DNA of 12,622 bases from Solibacillus sp045640265 (GCA_045640265.1 JAZUES010000039.1:1-12622), one strand, 5' to 3'; shown: positions 1 through 6,789, numbered from the stretch's first letter. Numbers and translations are program-made. Notes: generated by a model from the letters alone, not told the origin.

Positions 1-107
1 TCGCGCTTTCTAACTTCTTGAATTGTACCTGATTTTGATACAGTACGTTTGAAGCGACGAAGAGCATCTTCAAGCGATTCGTTTTTGCGAACGACAGTTT
101 TTGACAT
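1..107 (-). CDS. rpsU: 30S ribosomal protein S21, 5' part (cut by window edge)
   Basis: Small basic protein of the 30S ribosomal subunit. The first 35 residues are present, beginning MSKTVVRKNESLEDALRRF, and the gene runs off the left edge. This N-terminus, with the NESLEDALRRFKR segment followed by a Lys/Arg-rich stretch, is characteristic of bacterial S21, which is usually about 57 residues in Bacillales. The ATG at 105-107 is preceded by a strong purine-rich Shine-Dalgarno, GGAGGGAGGG at 116-125, eight bases upstream. A near-consensus promoter at 174-202 and a palindromic leader at 144-163 lie directly upstream, so the gene appears to be transcribed independently of deoC. In B. subtilis rpsU is followed by yqeY; that part is outside the window. 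Confidence 0.95.
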   Translation of the reverse strand, partial: MSKTVVRKNESLEDALRRFKRTVSKSGTIQEVRKR

Positions 108-143
108 CTCTCTTTCCCTCCCTCCGAACACACGTCAATACAA

Positions 144-163
144 ACATTAACGCTAGTTAATGT
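144..163 (-). repeat. Perfect inverted repeat in the rpsU leader
   Basis: ACATTAAC (144-151) and GTTAATGT (156-163) form a perfect 8-bp inverted repeat around a 4-base centre. It begins only a few bases downstream of the predicted rpsU transcription start and ends about 18 bases before the Shine-Dalgarno. It could be a 5'-end stabilising hairpin, a protein operator, or a weak AT-rich terminator for deoC read-through, since the minus strand continues TTTGTATT after the stem. The sequence alone does not decide between these. Confidence 0.6.
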
Positions 164-173
164 GTACTAAAGT

Positions 174-202
174 AGTATAACTTACGATAAATATAGTGTC
201 AA
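174..202 (-). promoter_or_regulatory. Sigma-A promoter of rpsU
   Basis: On the minus strand a perfect -35 box TTGACA (197-202) is separated by 17 bases from the -10 box TATACT (174-179), which matches TATAAT at five of six positions. It lies between the deoC stop and rpsU, with transcription predicted to start near position 167. This is the strongest promoter in the window, as expected for a ribosomal protein gene. Confidence 0.88.
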
Positions 203-216
203 GAAAAACTATTGAA

Positions 217-885
217 TTAATAATTCGAATCAGATTTTAGTCCGTTCATAATCGCAACACCAGATGAAGCACCAATTCGAGTTGCACCATTTTCAATCAT
301 TAATTTCATATCTTCTAAGCTACGTACACCACCAGAAGCTTTTACGCCTAGGTCTGGACCAACTGTTTTACGCATTAATGCGATATCTTCAGCAGTCGCA
401 CCACCTGTTGAGAAACCAGTAGATGTTTTAACAAAATTTGCACCCGCTTCAACAGATAATTCACAAGCTTTTACTTTTTCTTCATCAGTTAAAAGACAAG
501 CTTCAATAATTACTTTTACTAAAGTTCCATTAGCCGCTTTAACTACCGCTTTAATATCTTCACGTACTAAATCGTAGTTAGCATCTTTTAATGCGCCGAT
601 ATTAATTACCATATCGATTTCGCCAGCACCATTTGCAATGGCATCTTTTGTTTCAAATGCTTTTACCGCGGATGTATTTGCACCTAGAGGGAAACCAATT
701 ACAGTACATACTTTTACTTCAGTACCAGCTAATTGCTCTGCACTGAATTTTACCCAAGTTGGATTCACGCAAACAGAGGCGAAGCCATATTGTTTTGCTT
801 CTTCGCAAATTTGTTGCACTTGATCTTTTGTTGAGTTAGCTTTTAATAAAGTATGATCAATCATTGCTGCATAATTTTGAGTCAT
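217..885 (-). CDS. deoC: Deoxyribose-phosphate aldolase
   Basis: Cytosolic class I aldolase that cleaves 2-deoxyribose-5-phosphate to glyceraldehyde-3-phosphate and acetaldehyde, the last step of deoxynucleoside catabolism. The 222 residues match the usual length of Firmicutes DeoC. Visible hallmarks are the N-terminal IDHTLLK, D91 in GEIDMVINIGAL, the Schiff-base lysine K153 in FVKTSTGF, and K182 in VKASGGVR; by family knowledge the aspartate and two lysines form the catalytic set. The ATG at 883-885 has AAGGGAG (894-900) eight bases upstream. Oddly, no other deoxynucleoside genes (pdp, nupC, deoR, deoD) lie in the window. It sits alone between an unknown gene and rpsU, with a candidate promoter of its own. 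No clear terminator follows it. Confidence 0.96.
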   Translation of the reverse strand: MTQNYAAMIDHTLLKANSTKDQVQQICEEAKQYGFASVCVNPTWVKFSAEQLAGTEVKVCTVIGFPLGANTSAVKAFETKDAIANGAGEIDMVINIGALKDANYDLVREDIKAVVKAANGTLVKVIIEACLLTDEEKVKACELSVEAGANFVKTSTGFSTGGATAEDIALMRKTVGPDLGVKASGGVRSLEDMKLMIENGATRIGASSGVAIMNGLKSDSNY

Positions 886-930
886 TTTAATTACTCCCTT
901 AACTTATCTATTAGTTGTCCGTACATCTAC

Positions 931-959
931 ATTTTAGCATGTTATTCACCTATTGGAAA
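931..959 (-). promoter_or_regulatory. Candidate deoC promoter with extended -10
   Basis: Minus-strand -10 box TAAAAT (931-936) is preceded by TGC (937-939), an extended -10 element. A partial -35 box TTTCCA (954-959, four of six matches) lies 17 bases upstream. It sits in the 90-base gap between the 157-aa gene and deoC, placing transcription start about 40 bases before the ATG. Seen by eye only. Confidence 0.55.
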
Positions 960-975
960 CTATCAGACAAGTCAA

Positions 976-1449
976 TTACCTTATCGGATACACTCTTTTT
1001 TTAAACATTTCTTTCGATTGCTTATCTCGATAATATACATTCACGCCTACGGGTTTACGATTATATATTTGATATTTTAATGCATCTTCAACAAGGGTCA
1101 ATTCAATCATTTCGGCTGTAATATCTTGTTCAAATTGCAGTTGATCTACCGTCATCATAAATTTTGTGAAATCACGATCAAATTCAAAGGAATAAAAAAC
1201 TTCTACTTCAGGACTAATCCCTTGCTCTACTTCAAATTGAAAAGCTTCGATTGTACTCTTAAACTCTTCAATCGCCTCTAATCGATGAACTTCTTTCATA
1301 TATAACAATAATTCATTATTTTTAACTTCATAATGCAAGATTCGTGATGGATCTAAATTTTTAAACTTTGTAATATCTCCAAAGAGATCATTGGGCACTT
1401 TTATTACTTCTAATTTCGCCAATTCCTCTTTTGATAACTCTTGATTCAA
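976..1449 (-). CDS. Unrecognised 157-aa protein, TTG start
   Basis: I do not recognise this protein. The reading frame can be extended to an ATG at 1471-1473, but that codon has no ribosome binding site. A full AGGAGG (1459-1464, TAGGAGG with the preceding base) lies nine bases upstream of the TTG at 1447-1449, so I take TTG as the start, giving MNQELSKEELAKLEVIKVPN. The product is 157 residues, acidic in the middle and basic at the end (KKRVYPIR). It has no signal peptide, membrane segment or cysteine. Residues about 45-125 are rich in Glu, Phe and Val alternations that suggest an alpha/beta fold. It follows the strong mtaB terminator and precedes the deoC promoter, so it is probably a single-gene unit. 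A weak promoter may lie at about 1480-1510 (TTGCAT and TAATAT, spaced 19). Real coding is supported by length and Shine-Dalgarno; function is unknown. Confidence 0.82.
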   Translation of the reverse strand: MNQELSKEELAKLEVIKVPNDLFGDITKFKNLDPSRILHYEVKNNELLLYMKEVHRLEAIEEFKSTIEAFQFEVEQGISPEVEVFYSFEFDRDFTKFMMTVDQLQFEQDITAEMIELTLVEDALKYQIYNRKPVGVNVYYRDKQSKEMFKKRVYPIR

Positions 1450-1508
1450 GTAAATTCGCCTCCTACCGACCATTATGTAATATTACCCTAATCATTATTA
1501 ATATATGC

Positions 1509-1547
1509 AAAAAACAACGCAAAACATGTCGATGTTTTGCGTTGTTT
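1509..1547 (-). terminator. Strong intrinsic terminator of mtaB
   Basis: A perfect 16-bp stem (1512-1527 with 1532-1547) encloses a 4-base loop. On the minus strand the run of T from 1514 to 1509 follows the last GTTG of the stem. It starts 10 bases after the mtaB stop codon. It is the longest perfect stem in the window and should separate mtaB cleanly from the downstream 157-aa gene. Confidence 0.93.
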
Positions 1548-1557
1548 CTCAAATTTA

Positions 1558-2907
1558 TTAATTATTTTGTTCTTCTAATACACGAACAAACTGACCTTCA
1601 TTGTATGGGTAACCTGCTTTTGTAACTTTCACTTTCACAATCTGACCAATCATATCTTCTGTTCCTTCAAATAGAACTTTAAGATAGTTTGTTGTGTAAC
1701 CTACATATAGATTTTCACCTTCGCCATCTTTAAAGCGTTCTTCAGGAATTATTTCAAGTACTTCTCCTTCAAAACGAGATGCATATTCTTTTGCCAATTG
1801 ATCATTTAAAGTGATTAAGCGATGTACACGTTCGTTTTTAACTTCCTCATCAATTTGGTCTTCCATACGAGCTGCAGGCGTACCAGTACGCTGAGAATAA
1901 GGGAATACGTGAAGTTCAGAGAATTTATGATCACGAATGAAATTGAATGTTTCCATAAATTCTTCTTCCGTTTCACCTGGGAACCCTACGATAACATCAG
2001 AAGTTACCGCTAAGTCAGGTAAAGCAATTTTTAGTTTTTCTAAGCGCTCTGCAAAAAATTCCATCGTATATTTACGACGCATACGTTTTAACACAGTATC
2101 CGAACCCGATTGAATCGGAATGTGTAAATGGTTTACAACGATATTTGAATTTGCAAGAACTTCAATGACTTCATCTGTTAACTGAGATGCTTCAATTGAA
2201 GAAATACGTAAACGTTTTAAGCCTTTTACTTGTGCTTCCATGTCTACTAATAGTCGCGCTAAGTTATAATCTTTGAAATCTTGGCCATAGCCACCTGTAT
2301 GGATCCCTGTTAGGACGATTTCTAAATAACCAGCATCTACTAATTGCTGTGCTTGACGGATTACTTCTTGTGGATCACGCGAACGCATTAGCCCACGTGC
2401 CCAAGGAATAATACAGAATGTACAGAAGTTGTTACAACCTTCTTGAATTTTTAATGACGCACGTGTACGGTCTGTAAATGCCGGAACATCTAGTTCTTCG
2501 TACACACGGTTTTTCATAATATTACGTACAGCATTAATTGGCTGACGTTCTTCACGATATTGTTCAATGTAACCTAACATTTTTTCGCGGTCCTGTGTAC
2601 CGACTACAATATCAACGCCAGGGATTGCCATTATTTCAGCTGGTGAAGTCTGTGCATAACAACCTGTTACACAAATAACTGCATCTGGATTTTGACGAAT
2701 CGCGCGACGAATCACTTGACGAGATTTTTTATCCCCTGTATTCGTTACAGTACAAGTATTAATAACATATACATCGGCTGCATGATCAAATTCCGTACGT
2801 TCATAGCCTTGTTCTTTAAATAGTTGCCAAATAGCTTCTGTTTCATAGTGGTTTACTTTACAACCTAAAGTATGTAGAGATACGGTTTTTGTACGCTCGT
2901 AACTCAT
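1558..2907 (-). CDS. mtaB: tRNA (N6-threonylcarbamoyladenosine-C2)-methylthiotransferase MtaB
   Basis: Radical-SAM methylthiotransferase that converts t6A37 to ms2t6A37 in ANN-decoding tRNAs; B. subtilis YqeV is the reference. With the chosen start the protein is 449 residues, the family length. The N-terminal methylthiotransferase domain holds three cluster cysteines: C16 in HTLGCKVNH, C52 in NTCTVT and C83 in VTGCYAQ. The radical-SAM triad C158-x3-C162-x2-C165 sits in EGCNNFCTFC. The last ~65 residues resemble a TRAM RNA-binding domain. The frame extends 14 codons upstream to 2949, but ATG 2905-2907 (MSYERTKTVSLHTLGC) matches family N-termini and has AAAGGATG upstream at a slightly long spacing. 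In B. subtilis this gene ends the dnaK operon. Here a YvbH-like gene and hairpins separate it from rsmE, so it probably has its own promoter. Confidence 0.96.
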   Translation of the reverse strand: MSYERTKTVSLHTLGCKVNHYETEAIWQLFKEQGYERTEFDHAADVYVINTCTVTNTGDKKSRQVIRRAIRQNPDAVICVTGCYAQTSPAEIMAIPGVDIVVGTQDREKMLGYIEQYREERQPINAVRNIMKNRVYEELDVPAFTDRTRASLKIQEGCNNFCTFCIIPWARGLMRSRDPQEVIRQAQQLVDAGYLEIVLTGIHTGGYGQDFKDYNLARLLVDMEAQVKGLKRLRISSIEASQLTDEVIEVLANSNIVVNHLHIPIQSGSDTVLKRMRRKYTMEFFAERLEKLKIALPDLAVTSDVIVGFPGETEEEFMETFNFIRDHKFSELHVFPYSQRTGTPAARMEDQIDEEVKNERVHRLITLNDQLAKEYASRFEGEVLEIIPEERFKDGEGENLYVGYTTNYLKVLFEGTEDMIGQIVKVKVTKAGYPYNEGQFVRVLEEQNN

Positions 2908-2952
2908 AATGTATATCATCCTTTCACGGTTACACTTCAAAATTATCAACGT

Positions 2953-2979
2953 GTTTTATCATAGCATAAAATACGTCAA
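2953..2979 (-). promoter_or_regulatory. Possible mtaB promoter
   Basis: On the minus strand TTGACG (2974-2979) resembles a -35 box. Downstream lie an extended -10 element TGC-TATGAT (2958-2966) and TAAAAC (2953-2958). No single pair has ideal spacing (10 bases and 15 bases respectively), so the extended -10 is the better candidate. It lies about 50 bases before the mtaB ATG, where a promoter would be needed if the preceding hairpins terminate. Confidence 0.35.
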
Positions 2980-3011
2980 TAAACCTACCTTTTTGACTAC
3001 CTAGGTTTATT
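2978..3011 (-). repeat. Inverted repeat upstream of mtaB
   Basis: A perfect 10-bp inverted repeat, AATAAACCTA (2978-2987) with TAGGTTTATT (3002-3011), has a 14-base centre. On the minus strand the second arm runs straight into TTGACG, the putative -35 box of mtaB, so the two share bases 2978-2979. It could be an operator or a hairpin ending read-through. No good U-tract follows, which argues against a simple terminator. Confidence 0.5.
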
Positions 3012-3046
3012 TGTCAGATTATTTGTCTCTATATACATAATAAGAA

Positions 3047-3074
3047 ACGTACGATTTAAATATCAATCGTACGT
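3047..3074 (-). terminator. Probable weak terminator of the YvbH-like gene
   Basis: ACGTACGATT (3047-3056) and AATCGTACGT (3065-3074) form a perfect 10-bp stem with an 8-base loop, starting 16 bases after the stop codon of the YvbH-like gene. On the minus strand it is followed by TTCTTATTA, an interrupted U-tract, so termination may be partial. Confidence 0.55.
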
Positions 3075-3090
3075 CATCATAAATATTGTA

Positions 3091-3705
3091 TTAATTATTA
3101 ATGTATTTATCAAACACATTGCCAAAATCTTTTTTAACAAATTGTTGTTTTTGCTCTAATAACCAGTTATGAGAAAACGTCGTAATGTCTTTATAAGAAT
3201 CTGCTGGAGAAACGTTATCATTTCCAATTCTTCCTATTGCACTTGCAGCTAAGTTTAAGCTTTGTTTCGCAGTATCCATACTATATGCATTTGACTTTTG
3301 TTCTTTTGAAATCGCATGCAGTGCTTTATATAAGTCTTTAATTTCTGTTAAATATTTTTTGTGGATATCAATGCTTAACGGAATGTTACCAATTGTAAAC
3401 TTAATTTCAACATCTAGATCAATTGTACCCGCTGTTTCAAGCAATACTTGATCGATTGCGTGATATTCATAATCATAGCGACGTAACATTCGCTTTTTAC
3501 TTATCGCATTGGCACCATCTACATGAATAAGTGCATAATTCGTAAAGCAGTATTCATCCGATTTTGTTTTAATAAGGAAATATATTTCCTCATCGATTTC
3601 ATTAAAAACGAAATCATCCGCATCTGTTTTGTCAAAATCCCCTTTTGAAATAACAACACCGATATCAGATAATCCTAGTGCATCTGCCGCCAATTTTTTA
3701 AACAT
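3091..3705 (-). CDS. YvbH-like PH-domain protein
   Basis: The sequence resembles B. subtilis YvbH, a cytoplasmic protein with a bacterial PH-like domain followed by a YvbH-type oligomerisation region; its biochemical role is not established. Visible features are the start MFKKLAADALGLSDIG, the central segment IYFLIKTKSDEYCFTNYALIHVDG (residues 41-64), ETAGTIDLDVEIKF (90-103), and the C-terminal KKDFGNVFDKYINN. No signal peptide or membrane segment is seen. The frame extends 24 codons further to 3777, but that ATG lies in the U-tract of the rsmE terminator. ATG 3703-3705 has AAGGAGG (3717-3723) 11 bases upstream and gives 204 residues, the length I recall for YvbH. It lies between rsmE and mtaB, adjacent genes in B. 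subtilis, and is flanked by hairpins on both sides. No convincing promoter was found in the short gap upstream. Confidence 0.85.
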   Translation of the reverse strand: MFKKLAADALGLSDIGVVISKGDFDKTDADDFVFNEIDEEIYFLIKTKSDEYCFTNYALIHVDGANAISKKRMLRRYDYEYHAIDQVLLETAGTIDLDVEIKFTIGNIPLSIDIHKKYLTEIKDLYKALHAISKEQKSNAYSMDTAKQSLNLAASAIGRIGNDNVSPADSYKDITTFSHNWLLEQKQQFVKKDFGNVFDKYINN

Positions 3706-3775
3706 ATTAAATATATCCTCCTTAAAATTCTCTCGTTCCCATTCGATTGGTGTATTCATTCGCTCTTTTAAATAC

Positions 3776-3809
3776 AAAAACCCTCAAAACGTATCATCAT
3801 TTCGAGGGT
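3776..3809 (-). terminator. Intrinsic terminator after rsmE
   Basis: The minus strand forms ACCCTCGAAA pairing with TTTTGAGGGT (3800-3809 with 3780-3789) around a 10-base loop, followed by a T run (3780-3776). One pair is a G-U wobble in the minus-strand transcript but would be A-C on the plus strand, which supports the minus-strand orientation. It marks the end of the heat-shock operon transcript. Confidence 0.88.
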
Positions 3810-3842
3810 ACTATAATGATTAATTCACTAAACATTTTATTT

Positions 3843-4586
3843 TTATTCAAATTCATATGAAATCGCAGATAAGGCATAAAACGGTGCTGTTTCTGCACGT
3901 AAAATTCGTGGTCCTAATGACATCGTTTGTGCACCTGCTTCAAGGAAAGCTGCAGATTCTTGGCGCGAAATACCACCTTCTGGGCCAAAAATACAAAGGA
4001 TTTTCAAATCTTTTGTAATGTCCAACTGCTGCAGCTTTTGTTTGAAGCTTGTACGCTCTGCTAACTTTGCATCTTCCTCATCAGCAATAAATACTGCATC
4101 ATAGTTTGTAAAGGTTTGGACAAGCTTTTTAAAGCTAACTGGTTGTACAACTTCTGGTACATGTGTACGATGTGATTGCTCTGCTGCCTCTTGCGCGATC
4201 TTTTGCAATCTTTCTTGGTTTTTCTTTGCCTTTTTATCATCCCATTTTACAATCGAACGTTCTGCAGCAAATGGAATTAATGCATGCATCCCTAGTTCAG
4301 TTGCCTTTTGAGCAATGAGTTCCAATTTATCACCCTTAGGTAATCCACAAGCGATATCCACTTTTAATGGCATTTCTGGTGACATAATGGTCTTACCTGT
4401 TTGACGTACAACAACCTCTTGCTCAATAGTTTGGATTTCACAGATGTGTGCTTTCCCATTATGTACGACAATAATTTCATCACCTACAGTCATACGCATT
4501 ACTTTGCTAATATGGCGGGCGTTTTCACCAGAAATGATAAATTCATTTGTTTCATTACTTGCTTGTTCAACAAAATATCGCTGCAT
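3843..4586 (-). CDS. rsmE: 16S rRNA (uracil1498-N3)-methyltransferase RsmE
   Basis: SPOUT-family, SAM-dependent enzyme that methylates N3 of U1498 in helix 44 of 16S rRNA; the B. subtilis equivalent is YqeU. The 247-residue product has an N-terminal PUA-like RNA-binding part with RHISKVMRM (residues 24-32). The C-terminal trefoil-knot domain shows the SAM-binding signatures GPEGGIS (201-207) and LGPRILRAETA (224-234). KGDKLELIAQKATELG (84-99) is also a family hallmark. The frame runs upstream to 4640, into the preceding hairpin. ATG 4584-4586 (MQRYFVEQ) has AGAGGAGT (4593-4600) with GGAG seven bases away, and matches the family start. A strong terminator-like hairpin sits between prmA and this gene, so expression should depend on read-through unless an unseen promoter exists. 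Confidence 0.95.
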   Translation of the reverse strand: MQRYFVEQASNETNEFIISGENARHISKVMRMTVGDEIIVVHNGKAHICEIQTIEQEVVVRQTGKTIMSPEMPLKVDIACGLPKGDKLELIAQKATELGMHALIPFAAERSIVKWDDKKAKKNQERLQKIAQEAAEQSHRTHVPEVVQPVSFKKLVQTFTNYDAVFIADEEDAKLAERTSFKQKLQQLDITKDLKILCIFGPEGGISRQESAAFLEAGAQTMSLGPRILRAETAPFYALSAISYEFE

Positions 4587-4606
4587 ATTCTCACTCCTCT
4601 TTATAG

Positions 4607-4637
4607 AAAAACAACAGCTGCAAAAAGGCAGCTGTTG
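4607..4637 (-). terminator. Internal terminator/attenuator between prmA and rsmE
   Basis: A perfect 10-bp GC-containing stem, CAACAGCTGC (4612-4621) with GCAGCTGTTG (4628-4637), has a 6-base loop and is followed on the minus strand by five T (4611-4607). It begins six bases after the prmA stop codon and ends about 20 bases before the rsmE ATG. It has the full form of an intrinsic terminator inside the operon. Confidence 0.85.
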
Positions 4638-4643
4638 CATGAA

Positions 4644-5591
4644 TTATTGTGCTTCAGGACGACGTGATATAATCGCTACCCAATCTTCCATCATTAGTAT
4701 CTCTTCGATGACGAAGCCTGTTTTTTCCAAGGCTTTTTTTACTTCGTCTTTTTTCGCACCGATAATACCAGAAGTCACATATATGCCACCTGGTTTTACG
4801 ATTGAAAATGCATCATCTGTGAAGGTCATAATGATTTCAGCTAAAATGTTTGCGACAACAACGTCTGCTGGTTCTTTTACTGTATCTAATAAGTTTCCGT
4901 AGAATACTTCAACTATATGGTCCATTTTATTTAGTTCAACATTTTCACGAGCTGCCTTAACCGCTACTTCGTCCAAATCTAATGCGTGGACCCTTTTTGC
5001 GCCAAGCATTGCTGAACCGATTGATAACACACCTGAACCTGTACCTACATCCACAACTGTATTACCTTGTTGAACAACTTTTTCAAGCGCTTGTAAACAC
5101 ATTACTGTTGTTGGATGCGTGCCTGTTCCGAATGCCATGCCTGGATCTAACTCAATAATTAATTCATCTGTATTCACTGGTTTGTAGTCTTCCCAAGTTG
5201 GCACAATTGTGAAACGCTCAGAAATTTTAACAGGATGATAATATTGTTTCCACGCAGTTGACCAATCTTCCTCATCTATTTCACAAAGTGTTAAAACATT
5301 TTCACCAATGTTAATATCAAAGTTTACAAGGTTAGCAATTGCAAGTTTAATTTCTTCAACAGTTTCAGCTAAAAAGCTTGATGCAGATAAGTAAGCTTTT
5401 ACAATTACTCCTGTTTTCGGGAAGTCTTCTGGATTCAGTGCATAAATCTCACCGAACTTATCAATTCGTTCCTTATCTAATTCCTTCGAATCCTCGATTA
5501 CAACACCGCTCGCTCCAGCTTCATGTATAATATTCGTTACCGCATCCACTGCTTCATGCGTTGTTAAAATTGAAAGCTCTGTCCATTTCAC
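4644..5591 (-). CDS. prmA: Ribosomal protein L11 methyltransferase PrmA
   Basis: SAM-dependent methyltransferase that modifies ribosomal protein L11 in the cytosol; the B. subtilis equivalent is YqeT. The 315-residue product has an N-terminal L11-recognition domain, then GMAFGTGTHPTT (151-162), the Rossmann SAM-binding motif I VVDVGTGSGVLS (179-190), an acidic motif II region (ALDLDE), and VVANILAEII (245-254) containing the NIL active-site signature. The frame is open to a TTG at 5595-5597, only four bases after the Shine-Dalgarno. The GTG at 5589-5591 (MKWTELSI) sits 10 bases after AAGGAG (5602-5607) and agrees with the MKW start I recall for Bacillus PrmA, so I chose GTG. It is 18 bases downstream of dnaJ, clearly co-transcribed with it, and followed by a terminator hairpin. 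Confidence 0.95.
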   Translation of the reverse strand: MKWTELSILTTHEAVDAVTNIIHEAGASGVVIEDSKELDKERIDKFGEIYALNPEDFPKTGVIVKAYLSASSFLAETVEEIKLAIANLVNFDINIGENVLTLCEIDEEDWSTAWKQYYHPVKISERFTIVPTWEDYKPVNTDELIIELDPGMAFGTGTHPTTVMCLQALEKVVQQGNTVVDVGTGSGVLSIGSAMLGAKRVHALDLDEVAVKAARENVELNKMDHIVEVFYGNLLDTVKEPADVVVANILAEIIMTFTDDAFSIVKPGGIYVTSGIIGAKKDEVKKALEKTGFVIEEILMMEDWVAIISRRPEAQ

Positions 5592-5609
5592 TTGCAATTC
5601 ACTCCTTAA

Positions 5610-6728
5610 TTAGTCACCTTTAATTTTTTTCTTGATTTTGTCAAACAATGAGCTACCTTGCTCTTCTGGGATATCCCCACTAATTTCAGCAAACTCACGT
5701 AATAATTGCTTTTGTTTTTCAGTTAATTTTGAAGGTGTTACAACTTTTACGATAACGTATTGATTACCCATTCCATAACCATGAACATTTTTGACCCCTT
5801 TATCTTTAAGACGGAATTGTGCTCCTGATTGTGTACCTGCTGGAATTTTCAATTTCACTTTACCGTGAATTGTTGGTACTTCAATTTCGTCACCTAATGA
5901 CGCTTGTGGGAATGTTAAGTTTAGCTCATATAAAATATCATCGCCATCGCGTTCGAACTGCTCGTGTCTACGTACAGAGAAGATAATGTATAAATCACCT
6001 GAAGGTCCACCATTAAGGCCAGGCTCACCTTGACCAGAAACACGTAATTGTTGACCGTCATCCACACCTGCTGGAATTGTAATTTTGATTTTTTTCTTTT
6101 TCGTTACACTACCTGCGCCACGACAAGTTGAACATTTTTCAACAATAATTTTCCCTTGTCCGCGGCAGCTTGGGCATGAGCGTTTATTCATCATGCGACC
6201 AAATGGTGTATCGACAGCTTGGTTAATCTGACCAGAACCATTACATTGTGAACATGTTTGTGGCTGTGTACCTGGTTTTGCACCTGAACCATGACATGTA
6301 TCACAATTTTCTTCTCTAGGAATTTCAATTTCTGTTTCTTTCCCAAAAACTGCTTCCTCAAAATTGATATTCATGCGGAATTGTAAATCGTCGCCTTTAC
6401 GTGGTGCGTTTGGATCTTGACGACGTCCACCGCCAAAGAAAGAACTGAAAATGTCTTCGAAACCGCCAAAACCGCTGCCTCCGAAGCCAGCGTCACCAAA
6501 TCCTGCATTTGGATCTTCATGTCCAAACTGGTCATAGCGTGCGCGTTTTTGATCATCAAAAAGTACTTCGTATGCTTCCGCTACTTCTTTAAACTTTTCG
6601 TCAGCACCTTCTTCTTTGTTTAAATCAGGGTGATATTGTTTTGATAATTTACGATATGCTTTTTTAATTTCGTCTTTGCTTGCGCCTTTTGTTAAGCCAA
6701 GCACTTCATAGTAATCGCGCTTACTCAT
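5610..6728 (-). CDS. dnaJ: Chaperone DnaJ (Hsp40)
   Basis: Co-chaperone that binds unfolded clients and stimulates the DnaK ATPase. The 372-residue type I architecture is complete. The J domain (about 4-69) carries the HPD motif at 33-35. A Gly/Phe-rich linker spans about 76-101. The zinc domain has four CxxCxGxG modules starting at C142, C159, C185 and C199. The C-terminal peptide-binding beta domains run from about 215 to 335. ATG 6726-6728 has GGAG (6737-6740) eight bases upstream. The gene is 148 bases from dnaK, a gap holding a terminator-like hairpin and a candidate promoter, so DnaJ may be made partly independently of, and at a lower level than, DnaK. prmA follows after 18 bases. Confidence 0.98.
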   Translation of the reverse strand: MSKRDYYEVLGLTKGASKDEIKKAYRKLSKQYHPDLNKEEGADEKFKEVAEAYEVLFDDQKRARYDQFGHEDPNAGFGDAGFGGSGFGGFEDIFSSFFGGGRRQDPNAPRKGDDLQFRMNINFEEAVFGKETEIEIPREENCDTCHGSGAKPGTQPQTCSQCNGSGQINQAVDTPFGRMMNKRSCPSCRGQGKIIVEKCSTCRGAGSVTKKKKIKITIPAGVDDGQQLRVSGQGEPGLNGGPSGDLYIIFSVRRHEQFERDGDDILYELNLTFPQASLGDEIEVPTIHGKVKLKIPAGTQSGAQFRLKDKGVKNVHGYGMGNQYVIVKVVTPSKLTEKQKQLLREFAEISGDIPEEQGSSLFDKIKKKIKGD

Positions 6729-6760
6729 TGTTCACACTCCGCTCTTTTTACATAACGTCT

Positions 6761-6789
6761 ATTCTAACATGTTGAAAAAATGATGTATA
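6761..6789 (-). promoter_or_regulatory. Candidate internal promoter for dnaJ
   Basis: Minus-strand -10 box TAGAAT (6761-6766) is preceded by TGT (6767-6769), an extended -10. TATACA (6784-6789) matches four of six -35 positions at 17-base spacing. It lies downstream of the dnaK hairpin and about 30 bases before the dnaJ ATG. I recall an internal vegetative promoter in the B. subtilis dnaK operon, which would be comparable. Confidence 0.5.

Noticed and set aside
3706..3777. Longer N-terminus for the YvbH-like protein
   Set aside because: The upstream ATG lies in the U-tract of the rsmE terminator and has no Shine-Dalgarno, whereas the downstream ATG follows AAGGAGG and gives the family length.
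4587..4640. Longer RsmE start with a Cys-rich N-terminus
   Set aside because: The extra 18 codons are encoded by the intergenic terminator hairpin; the internal ATG has a proper ribosome binding site and the family N-terminus.
4444..4902. Plus-strand 152-codon frame across rsmE and prmA
   Set aside because: It overlaps two well-supported genes and reads through the prmA-rsmE terminator hairpin; no start signal or family resemblance.
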